A stretch of DNA of 64,000 nt from contig NZ_JACHXL010000002.1 in NCBI RefSeq assembly GCF_014192115.1, forward strand, positions 1 through 64,000, read 5' to 3'. The position numbers and the translations under genes are program-made. This document shows positions 38,919-48,132 of this stretch, piece by piece. Origin of the DNA: Psychrobacter luti. Its GTDB lineage: Bacteria > Pseudomonadota > Gammaproteobacteria > Pseudomonadales > Moraxellaceae. Under the pieces are notes generated by a model. The model saw nothing but the letters and a program-made list of their open reading frames with translations. It was not told where the DNA came from and did not search any database. Each line of letters starts with the position of its first letter. The first letter of the stretch is position 1.

Positions 38919-38973
38919 ATTTATTTAACCGACTTAACTTTTAAAATATCACAGCTAAAACTCTAAACTAATA

Positions 38974-39549
38974 CTAGAATTTGAAATGTGCACCTAAAGT
39001 AAATCCATTAGCATCTATATCTTCATCACCATCCCAATCAATCGTAGGATAAATATTGTATAAAGCTTCAATACTTGCCATAGGACTTAAGTTATAACCT
39101 ATGCCTAAGCTACCGGCTACACCAGTATCAGAAAAGCTAGCACTGTCACTATCGCTTGGAAGAATTTTATCAGTATAGTCTACGTCAATTTTGTTTTTTG
39201 CTATACCTAAACGGCCTTTAACATAGAGTGCTGTACTTGGAAAAGTATAGTCGTAAGTACCATATACTCCATATACATCAGCACTATATTCTGATTTTTC
39301 AAAGCGATCTTCATATGCATCAGTATCGCTAGTAGTTAGGTACTCAGCCTCAATACCAAACTCTGGTGTAAATTTATAGCCACCATAAACACCATACGAT
39401 ACAGCGTCATCTTCTGCTTCATCTGGGCTATACTGACCGATTTTTACACCAGCGTACGGCTGACCTGCATAGTTAAGTGCCGCTTGCGCGCTTACACTCA
39501 TCAAAGAACCAACTGATAATGCGAGCAAAGCTTTTTGTAGAGTATTCAT
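38974..39549 (-). CDS. Outer-membrane beta-barrel protein (paralogue 1)
   Basis: Small porin-like barrel of the OmpA-transmembrane/OMP_b-brl type, 191 residues. Signal peptide MNTLQKALLALSVGSLMSVSAQA, then alternating strands with AGQPYAGVKIGQ, YGVYGGYKFTPEFGIEAEYL, YGVYGTYDYTFPSTALYVKGRLGIAK, GSLGIGYNLSPMASIEALY, and a C-terminal Phe (AHFKF), the BAM recognition signal. AGGAACGTAT precedes ATG 39549; a longer frame to 39612 is not needed. Clear paralogue of the next gene upstream. Confidence 0.9.
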   Translation of the reverse strand: MNTLQKALLALSVGSLMSVSAQAALNYAGQPYAGVKIGQYSPDEAEDDAVSYGVYGGYKFTPEFGIEAEYLTTSDTDAYEDRFEKSEYSADVYGVYGTYDYTFPSTALYVKGRLGIAKNKIDVDYTDKILPSDSDSASFSDTGVAGSLGIGYNLSPMASIEALYNIYPTIDWDGDEDIDANGFTLGAHFKF

Positions 39550-39700
39550 ATACGTTCCTATTAAATAAAATACAATTTGGATGAATATTACAAAGCATAC
39601 AAATTGATTCAACTATTGTTGGACGCGCAATACTAACAGAACGGTTTCCATAATGCTTGTTTTTTTAATGACGCTTACAGCACTTTTTCTTTTCGCATAA

Positions 39701-39730
39701 AAAAACGACCACCGAAGTGATCGTTTTTTT
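39701..39730 (-). terminator. Terminator after second OMP gene (copy 2)
   Basis: Same hairpin as at 38891-38918, with one base changed in the loop (CCGA for CCGC) and longer T-run. It sits in the same place relative to the paralogous gene. Confidence 0.85.
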
Positions 39731-39783
39731 ATTTTACTAACTATTTAAGCTATTACTAATTAAAGAACTTAAGATTCAAATAA

Positions 39784-40326
39784 TTAGAATTTAAGTTGTG
39801 CACCAACGGTCATAAGATCAACATCACTACCTAACTTGTCATACTCAGCTTCAACGCTGAAGTTAGGGTTTACTGAATATCCAAGACCCACACCACCAGC
39901 TAGGCTAGTATCACTATCCGAAAAGTTTTGTGTCAAAGTATTTTTGCCTTCCACTTCAGTTTTAGCAACACCTAGCTTACCTTTAGCATATAGACCAGTG
40001 TTTGGGAAAGCATAACGGTATGTACCGTAAGCACCATAAGACTTGGCATCTACGTCACCATTTTGGCCAAAGCTACTATAATCAGCATCATCTGAGCCTA
40101 CGTATTCAGCTTCAATACCGAAGTTAGGATCAAAGTTATAACCGCCATATATGCCATAAGCTGTTGGTTTATCGGTACCAGCATAATCCAAGTCAAATTG
40201 ACCGACTTTTACGCCGACGTATGGTTGGCCAGTATAGCCGTTACCATAAGATACAGCTGCTTGTGCACCCATGCTTACTAAAGAACCAGCGGCTAGTGCA
40301 AGTAGAGTTTTTTGTAGAGTTTTCAT
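39784..40326 (-). CDS. Outer-membrane beta-barrel protein (paralogue 2)
   Basis: Barrel of 180 residues with signal peptide MKTLQKTLLALAAGSLVSMGAQA and the same strand order as its neighbour: GQPYVGVKVGQF, YGIYGGYNFDPNFGIEAEYV, YGAYGTYRYAFPNTGLYAKGKLGVAK, GGVGLGYSVNPNFSVEAEY, ending AQLKF. AAGGAG lies 7 nt before ATG 40326; the additional 11 codons in the longer frame are not coding. The strand sequences are conserved between the two copies, while the loops differ. Function unknown; candidates are adhesion, stability or small-molecule passage. Confidence 0.9.
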   Translation of the reverse strand: MKTLQKTLLALAAGSLVSMGAQAAVSYGNGYTGQPYVGVKVGQFDLDYAGTDKPTAYGIYGGYNFDPNFGIEAEYVGSDDADYSSFGQNGDVDAKSYGAYGTYRYAFPNTGLYAKGKLGVAKTEVEGKNTLTQNFSDSDTSLAGGVGLGYSVNPNFSVEAEYDKLGSDVDLMTVGAQLKF

Positions 40327-40588
40327 ATGTAGCTCCTTAAAATCAATTTGGACAAACAAGTTATTTATTTATTTGGGCTTTTTAGCCATATCGCCTTGTT
40401 TGCTAACGATGTATACATAGTAACAAACTATGTCAAAGACTCTGTCAGTGTTTAATGGTAAGAAAGTTAAGTTTTGCAAGTGTTTATCAGCACTAGAGTT
40501 ACAAAGGCCGATATATGAAATCTTTTGTTACAACCACCGGTTTTGGGTAATACTTCCTACTCATTGGCTCTGACTAGCTTCATAAAAT

Positions 40589-40618
40589 AAAAAACGCACC
40601 CCAAAGGATGCGTTTTTT
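40589..40618 (-). terminator. Terminator after dnaK
   Basis: AAAAAACGCACC (40589-40600) and GG-A-TGCGTTTTTT (40606-40618) form a hairpin with one bulged base; T-run on minus side. It separates dnaK from the OMP genes. Confidence 0.8.
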
Positions 40619-40654
40619 ATTCAACAACTAGACTTAATAACTTAAGCAGTAGAA

Positions 40655-42598
40655 TTATTTTTTATCTTCTTCTACTTCAGTAAACTCAGCATCAACGACA
40701 TCGTCATCTGCTTGATTACTTTCGCCTGCATTGTCCGCGCCTTGTTGGAACTGGCTTGGATCCATACCTTCTGCACCAGCGCCGCTATCTGCATAGATTT
40801 TTTGGCTAACTGGCAAGAATGCATTGTCTAATGCTTCAAGCTTGGCTTTGATCTCATCGTGGTCATCTTCTTTAGCAGCCGCTTCAAGCTCAGAGATAGC
40901 CGTTTCTACTGTTGATTTCTCATCTTCAGTAACTTTATCTTCAGCGTCTTTCAATGCTTTTTGTACTGCATGGATACGACCATCTGCTTCGTTACGCACT
41001 TGAGCTAGGTTAGCAAATTTCTCGTCTTCTGCTGCATTGGCTTCTGCATCACGAACCATTTGTTCGACTTCTTCATCCGACAAGCCAGAATCCGCTTTAA
41101 TCTGGATACTTTGCGCTTTACCAGTACCTTTGTCTTTCGCTGAGATGTTCATGATACCGTCAGCGTTGATGTCAAAGGTAACTTCGATTTGTGGTAGACC
41201 ACGCGGTGCTGGTGGAATATCCGTCAAGTCAAAACGACCAAGCTGTTTATTTTGGTTAGCAATTTTACGCTCACCTTGATAAACCTGAATCGTTACTGCT
41301 GGCTGATTGTCTTCTGCCGTTGAGAATACCTGTGATTTCTTAGTCGGAATCATGGTGTTTTTCTCAATGATTGGCGTCATGACACCACCCATTGTTTCAA
41401 TACCTAGCGTCAATGGTGTTACGTCAAGCAATAGAACGTCAGTTTTGTCACCAGACAATACCGCGCCTTGAATCGCAGCACCAGCGGCAACCGCTTCGTC
41501 AGGGTTCACGTCTTTACGTGGCTCTTGACCGAAAAACTCTTGTACTTTTTGCTGTACCAGAGGCATACGTGTCTGACCACCTACCAAGATAACGTCATCG
41601 ATATCGCCGATTTTTAGACCAGCATCTTCTAGAGCTGTTTTACAAGGACCCATGGTACGTTGTACTAGCTCTTCAGTTAAGCTCTCAAGTTTTGAACGGC
41701 TGATAGTCACAACCAAATGCTTAGGACCACTGCTATCAGCAGTGATATATGGCAAGTTCACTTCAGTGCTTTGGGCACTTGATAGCTCAATTTTTGCTTT
41801 TTCTGCAGCTTCTTTTAGACGCTGCATCGCAAGAGAATCACCTTTTAAGTTGACGTCTTGGTCTTTTTTGAACTCGGCTACTAAAAAGTCAATTAACGCT
41901 GAGTCAAAGTCTTCACCACCAAGGAATGTATCACCGTTGGTTGCTAGTACTTCAAATTGCTGCTCGCCATCAACGTCAGCGATTTCAATGATTGATACGT
42001 CAAAAGTACCACCACCCAAGTCATAAACAGCAACGGTGCTATCGCCTTGCTTTTTATCCATACCATAAGCAAGAGCAGCGGCAGTTGGTTCGTTGATGAT
42101 ACGTTTTACATCAAGACCCGCAATTTTACCCGCATCTTTGGTTGCTTGACGCTGTGAGTCATTAAAGTAAGCAGGTACAGTGACTACTGCTTCAGTAACC
42201 GCTTCACCAAGATAATCTTCTGCTGTTTTTTTCATTTTTTTCAAGATTTCAGCAGAAACCTGTGGTGGTGCTAGTTTTTTACCGTTGATTTCTACCCATG
42301 CATCACCGTTATCTGCTTTGGCGATTTTGTAAGGCACCATGCCGATGTCTTTTTGCACGACTTTGTCATCAAAACGACGACCAATCAGACGCTTAATGGC
42401 AAATAGCGTATTGTTTGGGTTGGTGACCGCTTGACGCTTAGCTGACTGACCAACAAGGATCTCGTCATCTTTATAAGCGACAATCGATGGCGTGGTACGT
42501 GTACCTTCAGCATTTTCGATGATTTTAACTTTATCACCTTCCATCACTGCCACACATGAGTTAGTTGTACCTAAATCAATACCAATTACTTTACCCAT
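40655..42598 (-). CDS. dnaK: Chaperone DnaK (Hsp70)
   Basis: ATP-driven chaperone, 647 residues. N-terminal ATPase ([39 protein letters not shown]), the interdomain linker (VLLLDVTPL), the substrate domain and a helical lid ending in a Gly/Gln/acidic tail ([14 protein letters not shown]). Signatures are complete. grpE is 253 bp upstream on the same strand; dnaJ does not follow, as two OMP genes take its usual place. Heat-shock promoter candidate at 42696-42725. Confidence 0.99.
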   Translation of the reverse strand: MGKVIGIDLGTTNSCVAVMEGDKVKIIENAEGTRTTPSIVAYKDDEILVGQSAKRQAVTNPNNTLFAIKRLIGRRFDDKVVQKDIGMVPYKIAKADNGDAWVEINGKKLAPPQVSAEILKKMKKTAEDYLGEAVTEAVVTVPAYFNDSQRQATKDAGKIAGLDVKRIINEPTAAALAYGMDKKQGDSTVAVYDLGGGTFDVSIIEIADVDGEQQFEVLATNGDTFLGGEDFDSALIDFLVAEFKKDQDVNLKGDSLAMQRLKEAAEKAKIELSSAQSTEVNLPYITADSSGPKHLVVTISRSKLESLTEELVQRTMGPCKTALEDAGLKIGDIDDVILVGGQTRMPLVQQKVQEFFGQEPRKDVNPDEAVAAGAAIQGAVLSGDKTDVLLLDVTPLTLGIETMGGVMTPIIEKNTMIPTKKSQVFSTAEDNQPAVTIQVYQGERKIANQNKQLGRFDLTDIPPAPRGLPQIEVTFDINADGIMNISAKDKGTGKAQSIQIKADSGLSDEEVEQMVRDAEANAAEDEKFANLAQVRNEADGRIHAVQKALKDAEDKVTEDEKSTVETAISELEAAAKEDDHDEIKAKLEALDNAFLPVSQKIYADSGAGAEGMDPSQFQQGADNAGESNQADDDVVDAEFTEVEEDKK

Positions 42599-42695
42599 AA
42601 TTAATTGCTCCTAATTTATTTTTAAATAAAAATATCTATATCATCAGACCCTAGACTATGAAAACTATCAACATCTAGTCGGTCACTTGTTGCTT

Positions 42696-42725
42696 TATAT
42701 CGGTTTAAGGCTTCGTTTTTTCAAG
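42696..42725 (-). promoter_or_regulatory. Candidate sigma-32 (heat-shock) promoter of dnaK
   Basis: On minus, CTTGAAA (42725-42719), 15 bp, then CCGATATA (42703-42696). The -35 is a perfect match to the sigma-32 consensus CTTGAAA; the -10 is a partial match to CCCCATNT. It lies about 100 bp before the dnaK start, so dnaK can be induced apart from grpE. Confidence 0.65.
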
Positions 42726-42851
42726 TCAATCCACAGCTAAATATTGCCTTTTGTGTGATTTTTTGTGTAAAACCTTATTAATAATAGGGTTTAGTACAAT
42801 TAAAGACTTATTTTTTAAATACTAATACCTTAAATCTTCTGTATTTGATTG

Positions 42852-43466
42852 CTATTGGCCAACGCGTACCATCGCTGGGCGCAAAAGACGACCGTTTAAG
42901 CTATAGCCTTTTTGCAAGACCGTACCTACCGTATCGGCTGGCGCATCGGCATCGATACCGACCGCTTCATGTAAATCAGCGTTAAATTTCTCGCCTTGAG
43001 GCTCTACGACTTCAACGCCATTTTTATTCAACACGTCTAACAACGCTTTATGAGTTAGTCTTACCCCTTCAGTGACAGGGTCATCGGCATGAGCGTTTTC
43101 GATAGCACGCTCTAAATTATCGACTACTTCTAATAGCTCTTTGGCGAATTTCTGCAGGGCAAATCTTTTGCTTTTATCAGCTTCTTGTTCCATGCGTTTT
43201 TGCGCGTTGTATGCTTCGGCATTGGCGCGAGCGGTGCCTTCTTTAGCTTGCTTGACTTCACCTTCTAGCTCAGCGATACGCGCTTTAAACGTATCTAAAT
43301 CGATATCGTTTGCAATCGTGCTCTCTGCACCCGAATTATTTTGCGGATCAAACTCTTGCAAGGTTTCATTTAAAATACTGTCATCGTGTTCGACATTATG
43401 GTGTGAAACATTGTCGTGTGGCATATTTTGCTCATTAGATTCGTGGTTATTATTCTGCTCGCTCAT
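42852..43466 (-). CDS. grpE: GrpE, DnaK nucleotide exchange factor
   Basis: Homodimeric co-chaperone, 204 residues, that releases ADP from DnaK. Polar Asn/His-rich N-terminus (1-50), long coiled coil (about 58-105, IAELEGEVKQAKEGTARANAEAYN), then helices and the C-terminal beta domain (GVEVVEPQGEKFNADLHEAV ... VLQKGYSLNGRLLRPAMVRV). AAGGAGC precedes the ATG. Upstream on minus, CCCCATTA (43503-43496) could be the -10 of a heat-shock promoter, but no clear -35 matches it. Confidence 0.97.
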   Translation of the reverse strand: MSEQNNNHESNEQNMPHDNVSHHNVEHDDSILNETLQEFDPQNNSGAESTIANDIDLDTFKARIAELEGEVKQAKEGTARANAEAYNAQKRMEQEADKSKRFALQKFAKELLEVVDNLERAIENAHADDPVTEGVRLTHKALLDVLNKNGVEVVEPQGEKFNADLHEAVGIDADAPADTVGTVLQKGYSLNGRLLRPAMVRVGQ

Positions 43467-43643
43467 GATAGCTCCTTAGTAGGGATATAATTATTAATGG
43501 GGTTGTTAACATAATAACGATAGATTAAAAAACGCAATAAATCAGCTACTGGCTAGCCAAACTGTGCTTCTCTCCATCGCTTACTTAATAGGTTTATCGG
43601 CTCTTAAGAATCATCTCGCCGTTATCACTCACTTTTTTATCAA

Positions 43644-43781
43644 TCACGGATTTTTAGCAATCGCTTTTTTAACCTCTTCTGATAGCTGCTTGATAAAGGT
43701 GATGAGGGTAAATTTCAAGCCTAATCTGAGGAATTTTTCTCGATACTCATTAATGTCGGGATAATACCTACCAACTATGCC
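43644..43781 (-). pseudogene. Possible C-terminal remnant of a lost gene
   Basis: On minus, a frame with protein-like composition runs for about 45 codons and ends YPDINEYREKFLRLG...LSEEVKKAIAKNP then TGA. It has no start codon or ribosome binding site, and is closed upstream by TAG (43784-43782). The amphipathic, charged sequence looks more like real protein than the opposite strand does. I cannot name a family. It could equally be chance. Confidence 0.25.
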
Positions 43782-43973
43782 CTAAAATAATCACATTGCC
43801 CTTACGCTTATTGTCAATAAGTGGTTAATTTCGCTAACAAAACCAACAAAACACTGTCAGTTATTCCAAATAAATTACTATTCACTCCTAAACCATTACC
43901 AAAGAATACTCAACTTTATTTCCACTTATCATATGATGGCTGCAAATATTATCTATCATTTATAGGAGGTGTT
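43782..43973. other. Region upstream of the esterase gene
   Basis: No gene. The palindrome CTTATTG-T-CAATAAG (43807-43821) is a possible operator. The esterase frame is open through this stretch from a GTG at 43821, but the sequence is not coding-like. With 43467-43643, this makes a gap of about 500 bp between grpE and the esterase. Confidence 0.4.
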
Positions 43974-45443
43974 ATGCCTAATTCAACAGTATTATCAATA
44001 AACACCTTACTTAATAAAGCAGTGAGGTCACTTAAGCTGACGGCTTTGGCTCAAGAAAAGCCTGAAAGTGCACGTGATAGCTCTTTAAACAGTCATGAAC
44101 TAGAAAACTTACAGACTTTACCAATAAAAAATGCAGAGTTTATAATCAGCACTGATGATAAGCCATTATCCATTAAAGATAAGGCGCTTTATTACAATCT
44201 AATAACCAGCTATCAGCCGCATCTACTGCATTACGCTATGAAAGGCATCGGTTGCTTACCAGAGTCAGTATTAGAAAGTTTGGTCGGTTATTTGGATGGA
44301 CCAACCGCCAAGCAATACGAACACGTTGATGCCCATTTGCGCTTAATCCTTGCAGTCAATAGCAAGCTTAAAACGCCATTACACCTTGTAGACATGGTCG
44401 AGTTGCGTAAACGCTTTGCGGCCGACGTCGTTGCGATGCAAGCGCCAACCGTCTGGCAACAGCCAAGCTCTACCTTATTTAGCAGTATTAAACCCTTTAC
44501 CAAAAAAGATGGCCCTACCGTAGAGTGGGAAGACAAAACCATTGCCAATGCTGATGATGGCGACATGACCATTCGTTGCTATCAAAAACAAGCGAATACA
44601 GCAGGGTTTAGCTTTAAAAAGAAATCCAAATATAATCCTGATGAAACCGTGATGTTATTTTTTCATGGCGGTGGATTTTGTATCGGTGATGTCGACACCC
44701 ATCATGAATTCTGTCATGCCGTTTGTGAGCAAACGGGCTGGCCGGTGGTCAGTGTTGATTATCGTCTAGCACCTGAATATCCTGCACCGACAGCGCTACG
44801 AGATTGTATTGCTGCTTATGGATGGTTGGCTGAAAACTGCCAAGCATTTGGCGCATTGCCTTCGCGTATCGTACTGGCAGGTGATAGTGCGGGCGGCGGG
44901 TTATCAACTATGGTTGCTCAACAAGTTATCACCCCGACCGCAGAAGCATGGCAAGATTTGGGCATTAATGGTCAAAAAACTTTTGAGATATTGCAGCGCA
45001 TGCCATCGCCAATGGCGCAAATGCCTCTGTATCCTGTGACAGATGTTGAAAATGATTATCCTAGCTGGGAGTTATATGGCGAGGGTTTATTATTAGATCA
45101 TGCCGATGTGGCGGTATTCGACGCCGCATGTTTGGAAAACAGTCCGCTACCACGCCAACATATCTTGACCTCACCTATGCTTGGTAACAATAGCCAAATC
45201 TGCCCTACTTATATTGTCGCGGCAGAATTAGATGTCTTGCGTGACGAAGCTTTTGCTTATGCTAAGCAGTTAGAGCACTATGGTGTTGCGGTCGAAACCT
45301 ATACTGTCTATGGCGCACCGCATGGATTTATCCATTTTATGAGCGTCCATCAAGGGCTTGGACAGGAAACGCATCATATCATCAATAATTTTGCTAGTTT
45401 TGTACGCGAGATAATCAGCACTCAAGACTTATTAGCAGCATGA
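43974..45443 (+). CDS. Alpha/beta hydrolase, HSL (family IV) esterase
   Basis: Carboxylesterase/lipase of the hormone-sensitive-lipase family, 489 residues. Oxyanion motif HGGGF at 231-235, nucleophile Ser305 in GDSAGG, catalytic Asp in AAELDVLRDEA and His in YGAPHGFIHF. The first 170 residues are helical and unassigned, longer than in typical family IV enzymes. I chose ATG 43974 because AGGAGG lies just upstream; the frame extends to 43821. No signal peptide, so cytoplasmic. Monocistronic. Confidence 0.9.
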   Translation: MPNSTVLSINTLLNKAVRSLKLTALAQEKPESARDSSLNSHELENLQTLPIKNAEFIISTDDKPLSIKDKALYYNLITSYQPHLLHYAMKGIGCLPESVLESLVGYLDGPTAKQYEHVDAHLRLILAVNSKLKTPLHLVDMVELRKRFAADVVAMQAPTVWQQPSSTLFSSIKPFTKKDGPTVEWEDKTIANADDGDMTIRCYQKQANTAGFSFKKKSKYNPDETVMLFFHGGGFCIGDVDTHHEFCHAVCEQTGWPVVSVDYRLAPEYPAPTALRDCIAAYGWLAENCQAFGALPSRIVLAGDSAGGGLSTMVAQQVITPTAEAWQDLGINGQKTFEILQRMPSPMAQMPLYPVTDVENDYPSWELYGEGLLLDHADVAVFDAACLENSPLPRQHILTSPMLGNNSQICPTYIVAAELDVLRDEAFAYAKQLEHYGVAVETYTVYGAPHGFIHFMSVHQGLGQETHHIINNFASFVREIISTQDLLAA

Positions 45444-45564
45444 CTGACTAAATAGTGGTTATGAATGATTGCTAAACATGGTTAAAACTTAGTTTGGTGG
45501 GCAGTTGAAAAGGAAGAGAAATAGAAAATATGAATAGAAATGATTTCTACTACTAAGCTAACTA

Positions 45565-46701
45565 CTATGAGTTATCTTTACTGGTCAAAGTAATCAGCCA
45601 AATCTCAGAACGTGACCCTAAACGAAACGGTATACCCCAAAACCCATAACCTGAAGACACTACAAAATGGCCTGTGCCGATTTGCTCATATCCATAACCT
45701 AAACGATTAATGGCATTAACGATAAAATTGGCCGGAAAAACTTGACCATTATGGGTATGTCCCGAAACCTGTAAGTCTATTGGTAACTGGCTATGTGCCA
45801 TAATATCGCTCGGTCTGTGATCTAACAGAATGACTGGCTCAGTGGTATTAGCTTGGTCTAGCAGCTCAGTTGTCGCTACACGCTGGCGTTTATGATTATC
45901 AAAACGTCCTAGCAGCCAAATACGCTGGCCTTGATGCGATAGACAAGTCACGTCATCGTTGAGCAACTGCACGCCAGCATCTTGTAAAGCCACACTAATC
46001 GGCTGCTCGTGACCATATAAATCATGATTGCCTAATGTCGCATAGATGCCGTACGGCAAACTGGTGACCAGTTTTGCTAAATCTTTTGCCATATTATAAT
46101 CAGTGAATGCTTGCGTATTGTCGTCCATAATATCACCCGGCATCAGTAATATATCTGCTTGATGACGATTGATAAGAACATGCAATCTTGCAATAGCTTT
46201 ATTGCCAAATAAGCGCCCCAAATGTAAATCACTAGCTACCACAATGCGCAGCGGATTGTTAAGTGGTTTATTGATCTTAATAGATAGCTCTCGCACTACT
46301 GGCACATAGGCACTATACAAACTGTGAATAAATAGCCCGATAAAAAATAGCAGCGCAAAAATTCGTAAGCCAATAGCGAGGATTTCTGAATAATACAATG
46401 CACTACTAGATAACTCACTTAAAAGCCAGAGCCCTGCATACAATAGACTGGTAGATAATGCGGTCAGCATCATAAAATGCATCACCAACATCCAAGCGCT
46501 TATCCAGCGATAACTATTAGCAAATAACTTTATGACGGTAAGCAGCAACAGGCTGTTGGTAATCGCAAAAACCATTATCCATGGAACGGTGTGCAATGCA
46601 GGATTGCTCCAAGGCTGTAGCCACCACTCTAAGCTGAGTGCCGCGCCGAAACTAAACAGCTGTAGCAGCACAATAATGGTAATAATAAATGCGTAGCGCA
46701 T
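45565..46701 (-). CDS. Metallophosphoesterase (membrane, paralogue 1)
   Basis: Calcineurin-like phosphoesterase with four N-terminal membrane helices (about 1-130) and a metallophosphatase domain: DLHLGR, GDIMDD, LGNHDLYG, SGHTHNGQVFP. These are the metal ligands of the YkuE/YaeI branch, whose members act on lipid-linked or nucleotide phosphoesters. 378 residues. It resembles the next gene upstream along its entire length, so the two are tandem paralogues. Substrate unknown. Confidence 0.88.
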   Translation of the reverse strand: MRYAFIITIIVLLQLFSFGAALSLEWWLQPWSNPALHTVPWIMVFAITNSLLLLTVIKLFANSYRWISAWMLVMHFMMLTALSTSLLYAGLWLLSELSSSALYYSEILAIGLRIFALLFFIGLFIHSLYSAYVPVVRELSIKINKPLNNPLRIVVASDLHLGRLFGNKAIARLHVLINRHQADILLMPGDIMDDNTQAFTDYNMAKDLAKLVTSLPYGIYATLGNHDLYGHEQPISVALQDAGVQLLNDDVTCLSHQGQRIWLLGRFDNHKRQRVATTELLDQANTTEPVILLDHRPSDIMAHSQLPIDLQVSGHTHNGQVFPANFIVNAINRLGYGYEQIGTGHFVVSSGYGFWGIPFRLGSRSEIWLITLTSKDNS

Positions 46702-46816
46702 AACCGATCCTAGCAGTGCTATATGATGTTAATTAGTGATAGTTAGCGCCCGTACTTGTAAGCCAGCACTCTCTTGGCAGCTTTTTTTCTAATTACTGTG
46801 CTGCTTATTCTGTCGC

Positions 46817-47890
46817 CTATTTTGTAGACTGTAAGGTAATCATCCATATCTCAGAACGCGTACCCAATCTAAATGGCACCGCACCAATACCATAACCTGA
46901 AGTCACCAAAAACTGCGTACCTTCAATATTTTTGGCACCATAAACCAGTGGCGTAAACCATTTTAGCAATATCGTTAAAGGAAATATCTGCCCGCCATGC
47001 GTATGCCCTGATAGATGTAAGTCAATGGGTAAGCCTTTTATTTGTGCTAAATCGGCAGGGCTATGCTCTAAAAATATTACCGGTTTATCAGACCTCACTT
47101 CACCAAGTAAATCTGTAGCAGCAGGGCGTGCAGGATCTGTTTCATCCGAACGCCCTATCAATAATACTGAGTTATCCAACCATACACTTTTATTATCAAT
47201 CACCTGAATGCCTGCCCGCTCGACTGCTTTGGCAATAGCAACTTGATTACCTGAATAATCATGATTTCCTAAAGTAGCATAGACACCGAGAGGTGCTGTT
47301 AATTTTGATAAATACTCATGCATATTGGTATTGTCATAAGCATCAGTAGAATCATTCATGATATCGCCCGCGATAACGACGACGTCTGGGCTTTGAGCAT
47401 CAATCAGCGTGACCATCTTATCTATCTGCCGATTGCCAAACCATCTACCTAGATGAGTGTCAGATACTAAAGCAATCTGCATTGGTTTATTAAGTGGCTT
47501 ATCTGTCGTTACTTCCAAGTGATGTACGACAGACGAATAAGCATTAAATACTGCTAAACCCACAATACCTACATAAATCACAGCAGCAACAGCTCTCATG
47601 AGCTTTGGATGGTATTTTTGCTTCAGGATATAGACATAAACCAAGGTAATGACAGCAGTCATTAAGCCTGCATACAACATAAAGCCTTGTAAAATACTAA
47701 CAACCAAATAAACATGAAAGCGCTCGTGCCAAAACTCACTCAATCCGTAGACAAGAAAAGCATTATTAATTATAAAAGCACTTAAGACTAAACCAATCGT
47801 AGCCAAGCGCTGTTTTGGTTTGATAAACCAGTACAGTATTACGCTACTCATCATCGCAAGCAGCTGGGTAAAAGTAATAAAAAGCCACAT
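46817..47890 (-). CDS. Metallophosphoesterase (membrane, paralogue 2)
   Basis: 357 residues, with four N-terminal membrane helices (about 1-125), and catalytic motifs DTHLGRWFGN, GDIMNDSTD, LGNHDYSGN, and SGHTHGGQIFP. All metal ligands are kept. It ends SGYGIGAVPFRLGTRSEIWMITL, almost the same as its neighbour, which supports duplication. 115 bp separate the two genes. A parS-like palindrome lies 154 bp upstream. Confidence 0.88.
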   Translation of the reverse strand: MWLFITFTQLLAMMSSVILYWFIKPKQRLATIGLVLSAFIINNAFLVYGLSEFWHERFHVYLVVSILQGFMLYAGLMTAVITLVYVYILKQKYHPKLMRAVAAVIYVGIVGLAVFNAYSSVVHHLEVTTDKPLNKPMQIALVSDTHLGRWFGNRQIDKMVTLIDAQSPDVVVIAGDIMNDSTDAYDNTNMHEYLSKLTAPLGVYATLGNHDYSGNQVAIAKAVERAGIQVIDNKSVWLDNSVLLIGRSDETDPARPAATDLLGEVRSDKPVIFLEHSPADLAQIKGLPIDLHLSGHTHGGQIFPLTILLKWFTPLVYGAKNIEGTQFLVTSGYGIGAVPFRLGTRSEIWMITLQSTK

Positions 47891-48043
47891 AGTAAAATTG
47901 AATCAAACAAAGACGGGCTTATAGTACGCCAATATTCTTACCTATTGTAGACAGCATGATTGTTTATTGAAACTATATAAAGGTTTTAAAAGATCAAGGT
48001 TATAAACAGTTATCAAAGAACCAGCTTATTTTAAGGAGCGTAT

Positions 48044-48059
48044 TGTTTCACATGAAACA
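48044..48059. promoter_or_regulatory. parS-like ParB-binding site 1 (intergenic)
   Basis: TGTTTCACATGAAACA differs at one position from the classical parS consensus TGTTTCACGTGAAACA. Flanking bases extend the dyad (TAT before, ATA after). It lies between genes. Confidence 0.75.
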
Positions 48060-48132
48060 ATACATTGTGTGAGTTGATACGGCTTATATTTAAGAGATAC
48101 TTTTTTCGCTACTCACTTTTTATATTTGCTAC

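Noticed and set aside
43564..43764. 66-codon plus-strand frame between grpE and the esterase
   Set aside because: No ribosome binding site; it is antisense to a more protein-like minus-strand relic.
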